Positions 51,401 to 60,950 of a stretch of 64,000 bases of DNA are shown piece after piece (positions within the stretch are counted from its first letter, which is position 1; each line of letters opens with the position of its first letter). Below the pieces are notes generated by a model that was not told where the DNA came from, made no database searches, and saw only the letters and a program-made list of their open reading frames with translations. The position numbers were made by a program, and so were the translations under genes. Source of the DNA: Kryptolebias marmoratus (lineage: Eukaryota > Chordata > Actinopteri > Cyprinodontiformes > Rivulidae); assembly GCF_001649575.2 (NCBI RefSeq), contig NC_051434.1, positions 2,087,511-2,151,510 on the forward strand. The letters are read 5' to 3'.

Positions 51401-53015
51401 GGTGAAACTGTGACCCGTTCAGCGAAGAGGAAACTGAATCAGCTTGATCACGACACCGAGATTAGATTAAAAGTCTAAACAGGCCATTTTGCCGTCTGTT
51501 GCTATGGCAACGGCGATACAGGAAGCCACACGGAGCCGCAAAAACATGATAATTAGATAAGATCTGTCTCAACTTCACGTGTTTGTTGGGAAGAATTTAG
51601 TCTGCATGACTGTCCAGGTGCTCCTACAGCTTTTAGACTCCGTCAGTGAGCGTTTATATTTAGTCTTTTATATTTAGACCGCAGTTAAGTTAGTTTTATA
51701 GAAGCTGCTGATGGAGATCCGTCCAGCTGCAGTTTAGTTTATCGGAGGTCAGATCACAGAGGGAACACATCTCGGAGGGTAAAGCAGACTCCGACAGGCT
51801 GCAGCTCCTGCAGGGATATCCCAATATTTTCTCAGGAAAGAAGGAATATATTGTCCCTCAGTGGAGTTTAAGTTTTCCAGCAGGACATGCCCAAAAGGCT
51901 CCAGATACTCGGACCAGCAGCATCGTCCTACAGGAAGCTCATTTCAGCTGCTTGTATCTGGAGTGTCGTTCTTTCATTCATGATCCATATTTGAAGACCA
52001 AGAGGTGAGAACTGGAGCGTAGGTGGACCAGGACAGACTGCATAAACACCCTCCCCCATCCCATCATTGCAGGCCGAGTGTCCCACCTCCGGCTCCATCC
52101 TTCCATCACAAAAACACCAAGATGCCTGAGCTCCCAAACTCCACCCAGACGCTGCAGTAACTCAGCTAGGCCTGTATGTGGAGCTGTAACGCTGCCACAA
52201 AAAGATGCCAGAAACAGGAAACAAGGCGTGGAGCAGCAGCTCCAAACTGTAAACACAAGACAAAGACCAGGATGGACATAAGAGCTCAAATTAAATCCTT
52301 CCAGGTGGAATATGAAAGTTTCACTGTAGTCAACTGGCATCTGCAACACAAGCGTTTAACCTGTTAATATGGTTGTAAGGTGAGTCACAGGTTAGGTTAG
52401 AGGTGGGGCTACAGCATCATTTTCAGAAGGTTATATTTAGACTGACCACACAAGAACAACGATGGCCTTTAAGGACTTCCTCACTCTAGAAAACACCAAT
52501 TAGGAGGTCCTAAAACAACATTTTCCGTGTGCACACAAACAAAAAAAGGAAACCTTTGTGTCTTCATTAAATGCCATTCCCATGTGCATGTTGGCGGAGG
52601 TTAAACGACTGTTTCACAAATTAATGACAACTCATTAGATTTACATATTTCACCCTTTCACATCAACTGTCTTCATCTTTTATTATCAGAGAGACAAAGT
52701 TCTAAAAGCCTTCCATCAGAACTGCGTTTAAATCCCCAAACAAGCAGACATCCATGTTTGAAAACTGAAAGAAGTTCAGTTTGCTTTTCCTGCCTCCGGT
52801 CGATATCTTTTGGTTAACAAGCCGTTTTTAAAAGAACTGATCAGGTTCGGTTTTTATTGTGATTAAATTTTAGACTATTGTAATATTCGTTGGAAAGTTT
52901 TATCGTGTTAGTCTGTAAAAAGTGGAAACTTTCACATTTTATTTTGAATTGAAATTGAAGATATCACCTTGGACACAGTTAATCTTCAATAATATGAAGT
53001 TCCCACCACCCTGCC

Positions 53016-53037
53016 TGTGTGTGTGTGTGTGTGTGTG
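53016..53037 (+). repeat. GT microsatellite
   Basis: An uninterrupted (tg)n run. Further GT-rich runs lie at 53146-53158 and 53176-53191. Confidence 0.9.
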
Positions 53038-53316
53038 CGCCTGTGCAGAGGTTAGCCGGGGTTTTATGTCAGAGAGAGTCGGAGCCAGAATCCCCCCCCC
53101 ATGGCGACATCATCTGATTATTTTATGCTCAGTGCTGCACGGTTCAGTGTGTGTGTGTTTGTGCATGTGTGAAACAGTGTGTGTGTGTGTTTGTCTTCAA
53201 AGTGAGTGTGTGTCTCTCCAGCGGACAGCTATCTCACTTGCTGCAGGCCATCCAGGAAATGCTTTTCCACTCGTCCATCTAGATGCGGCTGCGCGTTCAG
53301 ATGTGTGTGAGAGTGT

Positions 53317-53341
53317 GAGAGTGTGTGTGTGTGTGTGTGTG
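53317..53341 (+). repeat. GT microsatellite
   Basis: A (gt)n run within a 330-bp GT-rich zone. It creates artificial VCVCV open frames on the plus strand. Confidence 0.9.
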
Positions 53342-55012
53342 CGGCGGCAAAGCTCCCAGCCCAGAGCCAGCTGGACTCCCCCATGAAAGGACTTTTCCTG
53401 TGCAGCAGGGTGGAGGGGTGGGGGGTGGTCAGAGAGGTGGAGGACAGCAAGTCACTGGACCAGAAGTCATCACCATGCTGCTGCCTGAACCTCTCCCTCA
53501 CCCGAACATTCACCTTTATCTCGCTTTTCAGCCGCCCTGCAATCTCTGTCTTTACTCTTCTGCCTAGCCCGCCTCAAAACCCCTCCTATCCCCCCCTCTG
53601 ATCGTTTTTTCCCTGCCAACCTCCTCTTCCACTCTCTGTGCACGCTGCCCTGGGCAGATCCAGCTGGCGCCGGGGAAACCGAGCAAGTCATGCATAGCTG
53701 GCATCATGTGCATGTTGACGGATGGGGTTCAGGATAGGGTTGTGGGACGTCTGTGTGATTTCTGTTCCACTTTTGTCAGCAAACCCACCCCCCAAATTTC
53801 TTGTTGCATTAAAAAAGCATTTATTCCTGAGAGATGAGGACAGATGAGAGAGGAACAGTAAGTGTGGAGGTGAGAAAGCAGGATTTTATTAGTCGTCTTA
53901 AAATGCCTCCTAGTGCCATCAAAGCCCCTCCTGCAGCCTCTCTGCTCCTCTACCTTCCTCACTTCTCTTCCCCTCACCATTTTTCCATGCCTCATCCACA
54001 TCAGCCTCCTCTTCCTCTCATCCCGGGTCCTTTACCGAGGGCTGAGGGGAGCCATGACTTGTGATGGCTCCTTGAAGGCGGCAGAAAAAGCAGACGGCGC
54101 GAGGCTTTCATCCACCGTGCCGTGCAACAGAACCGACAGGAGCCATTACCGGATCTCAGCAGGGAAATTAGCAGGGTGTGTTGGTGCTGAGGTATTAAAT
54201 GCTACGTTACTCTCTGCCTGCATGTTTGGATCTCACGCTGAGAGACTGGAACCAGCGTTTATCCTATCAGAGAAGTGGACTTGTAATGGTAAACAAGAAG
54301 TTGCACAAACAAAAAAAGTGTTTGGAGCTTACTCAAAGCTTCAGGCTAAAATAAGATACAAAAACCTTTCTGAGGCATCTTGGCCAGCTGCAGTTCAGCC
54401 AATTTAAACCAGTACAAATATCCCAGATTCTGTTTATCTGTAACATGGTACCGAGTCTTGATTTTATTCATTTGCAGCCTCCACAGCAGCACATAACTAT
54501 GGTGACCTTTAAAAAGCAGCCAACTTTGTTTGTACAGGGGTCAATTGTAATGATTTGCTTCCCCATCCAAAGCCGTGTCTTCTGGTTGAGGTAATTGGCT
54601 CAATATGTTCTTGGTGCCTGACTTCAGAGAGCGAACACTTCGAAAATATTCCTGTGTCTCCGTCCTCAGAGCGCTGGACCAGAATCAAAACAATACGGTT
54701 TAATATTTTCTGTTAGTGGAAAAATTAATATATTGATATAAATTTAAGGTATAATTAAATCCCAATCTGGAAACTTTCTACAGTACTTCACGCTGTATTC
54801 CAATGAGCAGGTAATCTAACATACCGTTCCTGCCCTCAATTTAAGACAAAAAATGTATTTTATGAACACAGACTGCTTGTTCTGCTTCTCATGCATCAAT
54901 GTTACCAAACTCAAACTGATTGACGTTCTCTGTTAGCATTCGTCAGGCTTTTTATATGCAGTTATTTACCAGTCACCTTACACACGTGCACCAACAAACC
55001 CGAGACTGGAAA

Positions 55013-55025
55013 AGGTCAGAGGTCC
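55013..55025 (+). promoter_or_regulatory. near-perfect DR1 motif in left arm
   Basis: It reads AGGTCAGAGGTCC, one base off the DR1 consensus. It is the inverted partner of the site at 55334-55346. Confidence 0.5.
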
Positions 55026-55333
55026 TTCAGGAGGTACGTTCAGCTCGGCTGCCATCGTGACACTCGAATACAAACAACCAACGCAGGAACCAGACTGCCA
55101 GAACGCTCAAATATTGACTCAGACAAACAGAAATACGAAGGAACGAAAGATAAGATGTAACAATGCAAAGACCATCAAGGTGAATTCCTCTCCGTCTCTG
55201 ACAGATTCAACCCTCAGCACCTTGCAGCTCTGCTCCAATCACCAACAATTGGTGAAATAATAACTAAAAAAAACCCCGTTTTTCTTTAAATGTCTTCATT
55301 CTCTACAATAATCGAGCTGAACACACCTCTGGT

Positions 55334-55346
55334 TGACCTTTGACCT
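55334..55346 (-). promoter_or_regulatory. perfect DR1 nuclear-receptor motif in right arm
   Basis: The minus strand reads AGGTCAAAGGTCA: two AGGTCA half-sites with one spacer base, the consensus bound by HNF4, RXR heterodimers (PPAR) and COUP-TF. Binding is not shown by sequence alone. Confidence 0.6.
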
Positions 55347-58300
55347 TTCTAGAGTCAGGCTTGTTGGTGCACGTGTGTAAGGATTGCATATAACGTTTAA
55401 CACTTTGTGTAAATAAAAGCAGGGCAAATATCACCTTTATGCATCATGAACATGACAGACTTTAATTCCTGGCTCCCACACGGTCTGTTTGGAATAATTC
55501 TGGCTTGGCGTCGAGCCTCGATAAGAATAAAAACATTTACAACATGTTTCATTTGTTCAGTGCGTTTCGTGCGGCTGGTGTGTTAATTAATAACTCACAT
55601 GATGGTGAATGAGTCATTCAGCCTTATGCTGTTGCAACTTTCAAAAGGTGAAACAAATGATTCCTTCTTGTTGTGATTCAGTACCAGCGGCAGACCGGCC
55701 ATCTGGTGCGATGGCTTCTTTCACAAACAGGCCACAGCAAACAGGAAAAAAAAAATTAAACCGTGATTTAACTCTGAATCTTATTGCTGCCCTTGGTGAC
55801 TGAGATTGTGGTACAATTTACTTTGATTAAGACTATTATTACAGCTTGTAATTCACCTGCTTCTCAGTTTTGTAATTATATACATGTCATTGCTGTCGTG
55901 TTTTCCTGACAGATTAGGAACAAGCAGATCTTAATCTTCCTGCTCTGTCTGAGGGTTTTAAAAGATTAAAAACAGATTCAAGCATGTAAAATTCATCTAT
56001 AAACTAATTTGCTTCTTTTGTTTGAAGATATCTAAAACTTGTGGCAAAAGCTTTAAAGAGCTGGATGAAACAATCTTTTTTTCCCCCCCTCGTATTAGGA
56101 ATAATTAAATGTCTTTGCAACCCTTTAAGATGAGTTTAAGCTGATTTAATCAGCTGGTCTAATTCATTATTTCATCTCATTACTTGCTATTATCCACTAT
56201 TGTACAGAACCCTAGAAGAGTGACACAAAAAGGAAAGTTTAAGAATAAGACAGGCAAAGCTAGAATTTGTTTGTTTGATGTATTGTAGAATTTTAAAAAT
56301 GAAATTCACATATTTTAGTCGTAATGGGAGAAAACTTTCCACAGAATAGTTGAGAGCTGTGGTTCTCCAACCTTTCATACAAGTACAACTTCAGAAAATA
56401 AAAACAAACCTTCTAAATAAACTTAATCATCTTAAGAATCGTCACATTTTCACTTCTGGGCGAAACAAAGGCGGCGGGAACTTTATGCTCAGTGGTAAAC
56501 AAATGTTTACAGACGGAGCTTTCTGTTTGTCCTCCATGTTCATTTCATGCGTATTTCAGCCACAGACAGAGACAAATGGAATGGTGGGGGCATTATAGCG
56601 CTATGGGCGACCAGTGAAAGGAACAACGAAAATGACAGAAATGGAGGAACGTTTTGAAGAGAGAGACGTCCGATTAAGACTTTACTTGTGCAACATAAAA
56701 GCAAAAAGTTTCATGACTGCAGATTTGTTTAGAGTACTTATAAATAGTTGATAACAAATACTTGCACCACAGTTTGTGTTTAGGCGACTTGGATACAGAA
56801 ATCAGCATCTGCCATCAGTGGATTTTTAAGTATTACAACATTTCTACCCTTACGTTTCATTCTGGAAGGAGTTCAGATGCCGAGCTTCACTCCCGTTCAG
56901 CACAAAGCTCTGTCTGCTCAGAGAATCAGCTTCACTCACCTTCTTTAATGTTATATCATGTAGTTGTTGCACAGCTGCAGAACACAAGCAATGAAACACC
57001 AAGGACACGTACAACACGGCTGAATCATAAAGCCCGGCCTTCATCTCAGGTACTGTTTCTCTGAGTCCTTACAGTGCTCAAAGTACAGACTGTGTGAAGC
57101 TTTTACATGTGTCTGGAAGGGATTTCGGTGAGTTAAGTGTTATGTGTGTGTACTAGAAGTAGAAAGCAAACCCTCCTTGGTACTTTGAGTCAGTCACAAT
57201 GCTACGCTTCCAGCAAGAACAGCGGCAGCTTAGCCACTTCAGAACCTCCCACACTCCCAGCATACAGCCCGGCTATAAAGGATCTTTGTTTTCAGGGGAG
57301 ACAATTCAAATCTCCAGCTCAGATTTCCCACGGATTTTCTAAATGTGGCTTTCTCGCTGTTTACATAAAGAGGATGGGTTTTCTTTTAAATCCTGTTTTC
57401 TTGTAATGCTTAACGTAGTGATTATTCCAAGTAATTCCTCAAAAAAAAATCCAAAAAAAGTACTAATCAGGAGGACAGTTTTTTTTTACAAATGATGCTC
57501 TGAAACACTGACGAATGGTTGCTGGCGTACACTGACTCACCTCAGAGCATTAAAGTATTCCCGTGTGTGTGTTGCGTGTGTTTCTGCATAAACAAATCAA
57601 CTTGTAAAAGAGTCACAGGGCAGAGGAAACGGAAAGAAACTCCAAACCCTGAGAGATTGTCCAAATGACCAAACTGTGAAAAGTCAAACCACAAAAGAAA
57701 AACCAGCTCTGCATTTAGACACAATCATGTGACAGGAAACGAGAATTTAAAAAGGTAAAAGATGGGAGAACACATGAAAGAAATCAGGAAGTGTTAGTAA
57801 AAAATATTTGATCCAGAAAAAAGGAAAAAAGGGCAGAAAGACAAAAAAGCAAACCTCTGCAAACTGGCTCACACCAACTTTAGAGGAATTTGAAAATCTT
57901 GAGATGACACCAATGTGTCCACTGCAGGGCCAAATGACTCTAATGAGGGCCTCCTCTCCAACAGTTCCCATTAAACTCACCTGCAGTGGAGATACAGTGT
58001 CCTGGTTGAAGTGCGGTGCTATAAACCTCTATTTTAGAAGAGTGGTTTCGATCTGAAGTAATAAATGTTTGCCCTTATCGTGTAATTTGGCCCTGCTGTG
58101 GGGAAAGAGTCAATCAAAAGCCTCCGCCAAAAAAAAAACAAGAAAAATCGACCAGCAGACTGAGAGAGACCAGCAACCCTGATCCCAGCATGTGTCAAAA
58201 AGAGTTTAAGTCTCTGTGCATGCATATGTGCAGGTTTATCTGCCTGGTGGGGAGGAGATGTGTGCATGCAAACATTTTTGTGTCTGTGTGTGCATTTATG

Positions 58301-58521
58301 TCAAGGTATGCTGGACAAACTGTGGCAAATGGATTGGAAGGAGTAATACCAGCTTGTTGTGCAGGAAGTGTGTCAGACTGGGAGTGAAAATACACATCTG
58401 AAGGCATGTTCTGCTACTTCCTGTGTGTACCCACAGATCTCTCCTGCATTCAGCAGCACACCCAGTTCACAGGTGCACAGTGCAGAGGATCAGACTGCTG
58501 TGTTAAATTCTTTTGACTCAC

Positions 58522-58670
58522 CGATGACAAAAGTGGTGAGTTGGTGTCTGCTGGCCCCGTGCTTATTCTTGACCTCGCAGATGAAGGTGGTGTTGACGGC
58601 GTCGTCCACCTTCTTCACCGTCAGCTTGTTATCATCAACCTCGACGGTGTCTGGCAAAGAACCAGAAGCC
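58522..58670 (-). CDS. nectin2: nectin-2 exon 5: second half of third Ig domain
   Basis: This 149-bp exon lies between the acceptor ctctgcag and the donor gtgagt. It reads ASGSLPDTVEVDDNKLTVKK, then VDDAVNTTFICEVKNKHG and ASRHQLTTFVI, ending with the G of a Glu codon completed in exon 6. It supplies the second Ig cysteine (FIC), paired with LLC in exon 4, and an N-glycosylation sequon NTT just before it. The Phe two residues before the Cys replaces the usual Tyr of Ig domains. Mammalian nectin-2 and PVR also have an NTTxxC arrangement here, which is the main reason for choosing nectin-2 over nectin-1/-3. It continues from exon 4 across a very short intron. Confidence 0.93.
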
Positions 58671-58837
58671 CTGCAGAGGAAGGAGAAAGAAAAAGGATTA
58701 TAAGTGACGTAGTGAGGGAAAAGCAGCAGGAAAAATAATATTTAAGGAATAGCATTCCTTGCAGGAATGCTCATCGCCTGCCGCCTTTCACGGCACACTT
58801 TTAAGCTGTGCAGATGGGCGGAGTGTGTTTTCCTTAC
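58671..58837 (-). other. nectin2 intron 4 (167 bp) with transposon fragment
   Basis: The intron runs from donor gtaagg to acceptor tcctctgcag. It is very short compared with its neighbours. Its middle (58751-58795) is a fragment of the dispersed palindrome-ended repeat family seen elsewhere in the window, so about a quarter of the intron is mobile-element derived. Confidence 0.85.
58751..58795 (+). repeat. dispersed repeat fragment inside nectin2 intron 4
   Basis: It reads agcattccttgcaggaatgc, tcatcgcctgccgcctttca. The first 21 bases form a palindrome (agcattcct / aggaatgct around tgc), and then comes the family block. It lies about 40 bp from exon 4 and 80 bp from exon 5. Confidence 0.8.
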
Positions 58838-58955
58838 GAGCTCCAGTTGATGCTGGTGGGTGCAGGGTTGGCGTTGGCCAGGCAGAGCAACACGGCATCG
58901 GAGCGGCCGACGTACCAGTTGTGGTCGTAGCCTTCTATGGACACAGTTGGGGGGT
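58838..58955 (-). CDS. nectin2: nectin-2 exon 4: first half of third Ig domain
   Basis: This 118-bp exon lies between an acceptor preceded by a pyrimidine-rich tract (tttctctttcag) and the donor gtaagg. After two bases that complete a split codon (very likely Tyr), it reads PPTVSIEGYDHNWYVGR, then SDAVLLCLANANPAPTSINWS. The block xVSIxGYDxNWYxGR is the diagnostic start of the nectin third Ig domain. The Cys in LLCLAN is the first canonical Ig cysteine and the Trp in INWS sits at the expected C-strand position. The exon ends with TC of a split Ser codon, so the Ig fold is cut mid-domain, as in mammalian nectins. No upstream exon for Ig2 was found between 58956 and 64000. Confidence 0.93.
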
Positions 58956-60898
58956 CTGAAAGAGAAACAAAAATACACATTGCCTAATAAATGCCTATTT
59001 GTTTGCAGCTGTATACAGCTTGAGTTCTCAGAGAATCTATCATATTGTGTAGGTGAGGTTTGCGAGCGCCTAGGATTTTTAAATTTTTGTCAAAGGAATA
59101 GCCATTGTTCCTTTGCATTGAAAGGAGCGAAGCTTTGGGCATGGTTAAAGTGTCTCTTGGACCCATTTCTTTGAAGGTTTACAAGCCTTTTTGGAAGAAG
59201 GCCCCATGCTGATCCAAAATAGGATGGAAGGACGCATCTCCTACAGCCTGGAGGAACTGAAAAGGATTACTGGACAGGAGGAGACCTAGAAAACGTTTCC
59301 ACTGGAACTTGACTTCAGTTAAATGAAAGAGTGGATGGTTTGTGGGCAAACTGTTAGCTTTTACTGTTGTACAAATGCAGATAACCATTTTACAAAAAGT
59401 GTTTCCTCCAATGCCAGTTTTAATTTTCTAAATCTTTTCCATTAACATGCAAACACCCAACCCACGTCATGGCTTTCATGCAATGTTTTACCAATTATTC
59501 CCATCCAGCTGTCATTAATGAAGAAAAGAAGGTCACTGCTAAGTGCTGCCACTCAAAGACTGAGTTCAAAATTGTCTCAGTGTTGAAATTTAGCAACAAA
59601 ACAAACAAACAAAAAAAAATTCAAGGTGCAAAAAAAAGTAGTTTCTAACAGGCTTCCTAATAAGTCTTAGGAGTTTAGTTTGAGTATTTTTCAGGTCTGG
59701 ATCAACATGGGCAAATAAAAGAGTATGTAAACTTTATTACCAACAACATTTTCTAAAAGATCAAACAAGCAGAGTTTATTTCCACAAAGATTAAACACAG
59801 TCATCATGATGTTCATGTTTGGTTCATTTGTAACAAAAGGCCTTCAGTTTTAAGGTTTTTAGCCATCAGTACCTTTAGCCTTTTTCATAAATGTTTCTGC
59901 AGCTTAACTGCAAAGACAAGGACAGTCTGCCTTTGGCTGTTCATGAAAAAATTAAACAATCAAGCTGCCCATTTCCCACAACATCATGAGCTTTCATAAA
60001 CGAAGCCTGCGTCGTAAAACCAACAGATCTCCGATTCTAAATCCCCTCAAGCTTCAATGTCAGTTCTTAGCTCGGTGGTTCAGAGGCGTAACAGGAGCAG
60101 GTTGACTGCAAACATTTAACGTTATAAAGTATACAACGTGTCAGTCATAAGATCAGCCAGCATTAAAGTATTAAAGGAATTGTTCCCAGCTGTCCATTTA
60201 TTGTCCACTGTTTGGTTTTTACTGATGTTTGAAGCGTTCAGTTAATAAAATCACCACTCTATAAACATTACCAGCAAATTTACAGACGCTTCGAGTTTAG
60301 AAATATAGCTCAAAATAATCAATGAGTGTTTGAAAATCTGACTCTGCAAAAGTATGGAATTTCAAAATGAAAATAAAAAAATCTTTTTAAATGTCGGTAG
60401 ATGAGCTTCAGTTGGTAAAAAGATAAACAGATGGTTTTGTGTCAACAGGTTGCATCATAAAACAAATAAAGCGAACCTCAGCCCATGTCTGACAGCTCAC
60501 ACACACCCAGCTGTATCTGATAAAAACCTCAACATCTCAATAAAAATATTTGCTTAAAAAATCAAAGTATTCCCGTCACAGCGCGATGAGAAAAATCAGT
60601 TAATTCCTCTGATTAATTCCAACCAAGGCGACGTGTGTAGGAGGTTAAAAGCTGAAAGGCTTAGTGGCTTTTTCCTTTTTAAATGTTTCCCAAAAACATC
60701 TAAAGACAGAAAGAGAGAAAAAAAAGGTGTGAGGAGAGAGAAGCATCGAGAGGAAGCTTCAGAAGGAGGACAGGAAGACGAGTGCGGCGAGATGAGTTTT
60801 TATTTCTGACCTATAAAACCTGATCTGTATATCACAACAGACAAGTCCTCGCGCCGTCTGCACCTGGCGCCGTCAGCCCCTCGCACCATCAGTACAAA

Positions 60899-60950
60899 GG
60901 ACGCAGCAGGGAATCCCAGCGTGCTGCGGTTCTGTGAATTATGAGCGGCA
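60899..60950 (+). repeat. direct repeat flanking the minisatellite, left copy
   Basis: This segment of about 52 bp (ggacgcagcagggaatccc, then agcgtgctgcggttctgtg and aattatgagcggca) abuts the array. It recurs at 63406-63454 with a 3-bp deletion and two substitutions. Just to its left (60847-60894) are three diverged 16-bp units (cctcgcgccgtctgca, cctggcgccgtcagcc, cctcgcaccatcagta), so the array once extended across this point or was copied around it. Confidence 0.9.

Larger units (their letters stand above)
54976..55382. mobile_element. MITE-like element with about 50-bp terminal inverted repeats containing DR1 sites
   Basis: The left arm ccttacacacgtgcaccaac, aaacccgagactggaaaagg, tcagaggtcc (54976-55025) pairs with the right arm 55334-55382, whose reverse complement is ccttacacacgtgcaccaac, aagcctgactctagaaaggt, caaaggtca. 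The first 22 bases are identical. About 310 bp separate the arms. Outside lie tatatgca on the left (54954-54961) and its complement tgcatata on the right, so the true ends may extend to there with a 14-bp insertion on the left. No transposase is seen. I do not recognise the family. Confidence 0.85.
30821..58521 (-). other. nectin2 intron 5, about 27.7 kb
   Basis: This DNA lies between the Ig3 exon and the membrane/tail exon. No further exon was recognised. It is mostly AT-rich unique-looking sequence with scattered repeats, listed separately at 36.9, 37.3, 40.2, 41.7, 44.3, 47.4, 48.0, 53.0-53.4 and 55.0 kb. Several open frames over 100 codons occur (for example 45672-46259, minus strand, 195 codons) but none shows a domain I recognise. 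An alternative terminal exon for another nectin isoform could be hidden here or downstream of the last exon; I did not see one. Confidence 0.7.
30186..58955 (-). other. nectin2: nectin2 gene, 3' part (exons 4-6 of the usual nectin layout)
   Basis: Nectins are single-pass Ig-family adhesion proteins of adherens junctions. They bind in cis and trans through three extracellular Ig domains and link to actin through afadin. The visible exons encode Ig domain 3, the membrane segment and the tail. Exon joins keep phase: exon 4 is entered after the first codon base (expected T + AC = Tyr, giving YPP), exon 4 to 5 joins TC + G, and exon 5 to 6 joins G + AA = Glu. All donors and acceptors seen are GT/AG. 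Assignment to nectin-2 rather than nectin-1 or -3 rests on Ig3 (VNTTFICEVKN resembles the mammalian nectin-2 Ig3 end, where nectin-1/-3 have a YxCEATN type) and on the tail end DMESQRDGSVISRTAIYV, close to the nectin-2 alpha isoform. Exons 1-3 are outside the window. Exon numbers follow the mammalian layout and are inferred. Confidence 0.9.

Noticed and set aside
52922..53386. 154-codon plus-strand open frame with VCVCV runs
   Set aside because: Created by GT microsatellites.
53913..54407. 164-codon plus-strand open frame
   Set aside because: Begins in a CT-rich tract giving Leu/Ser/Pro runs and shows no recognisable domain.
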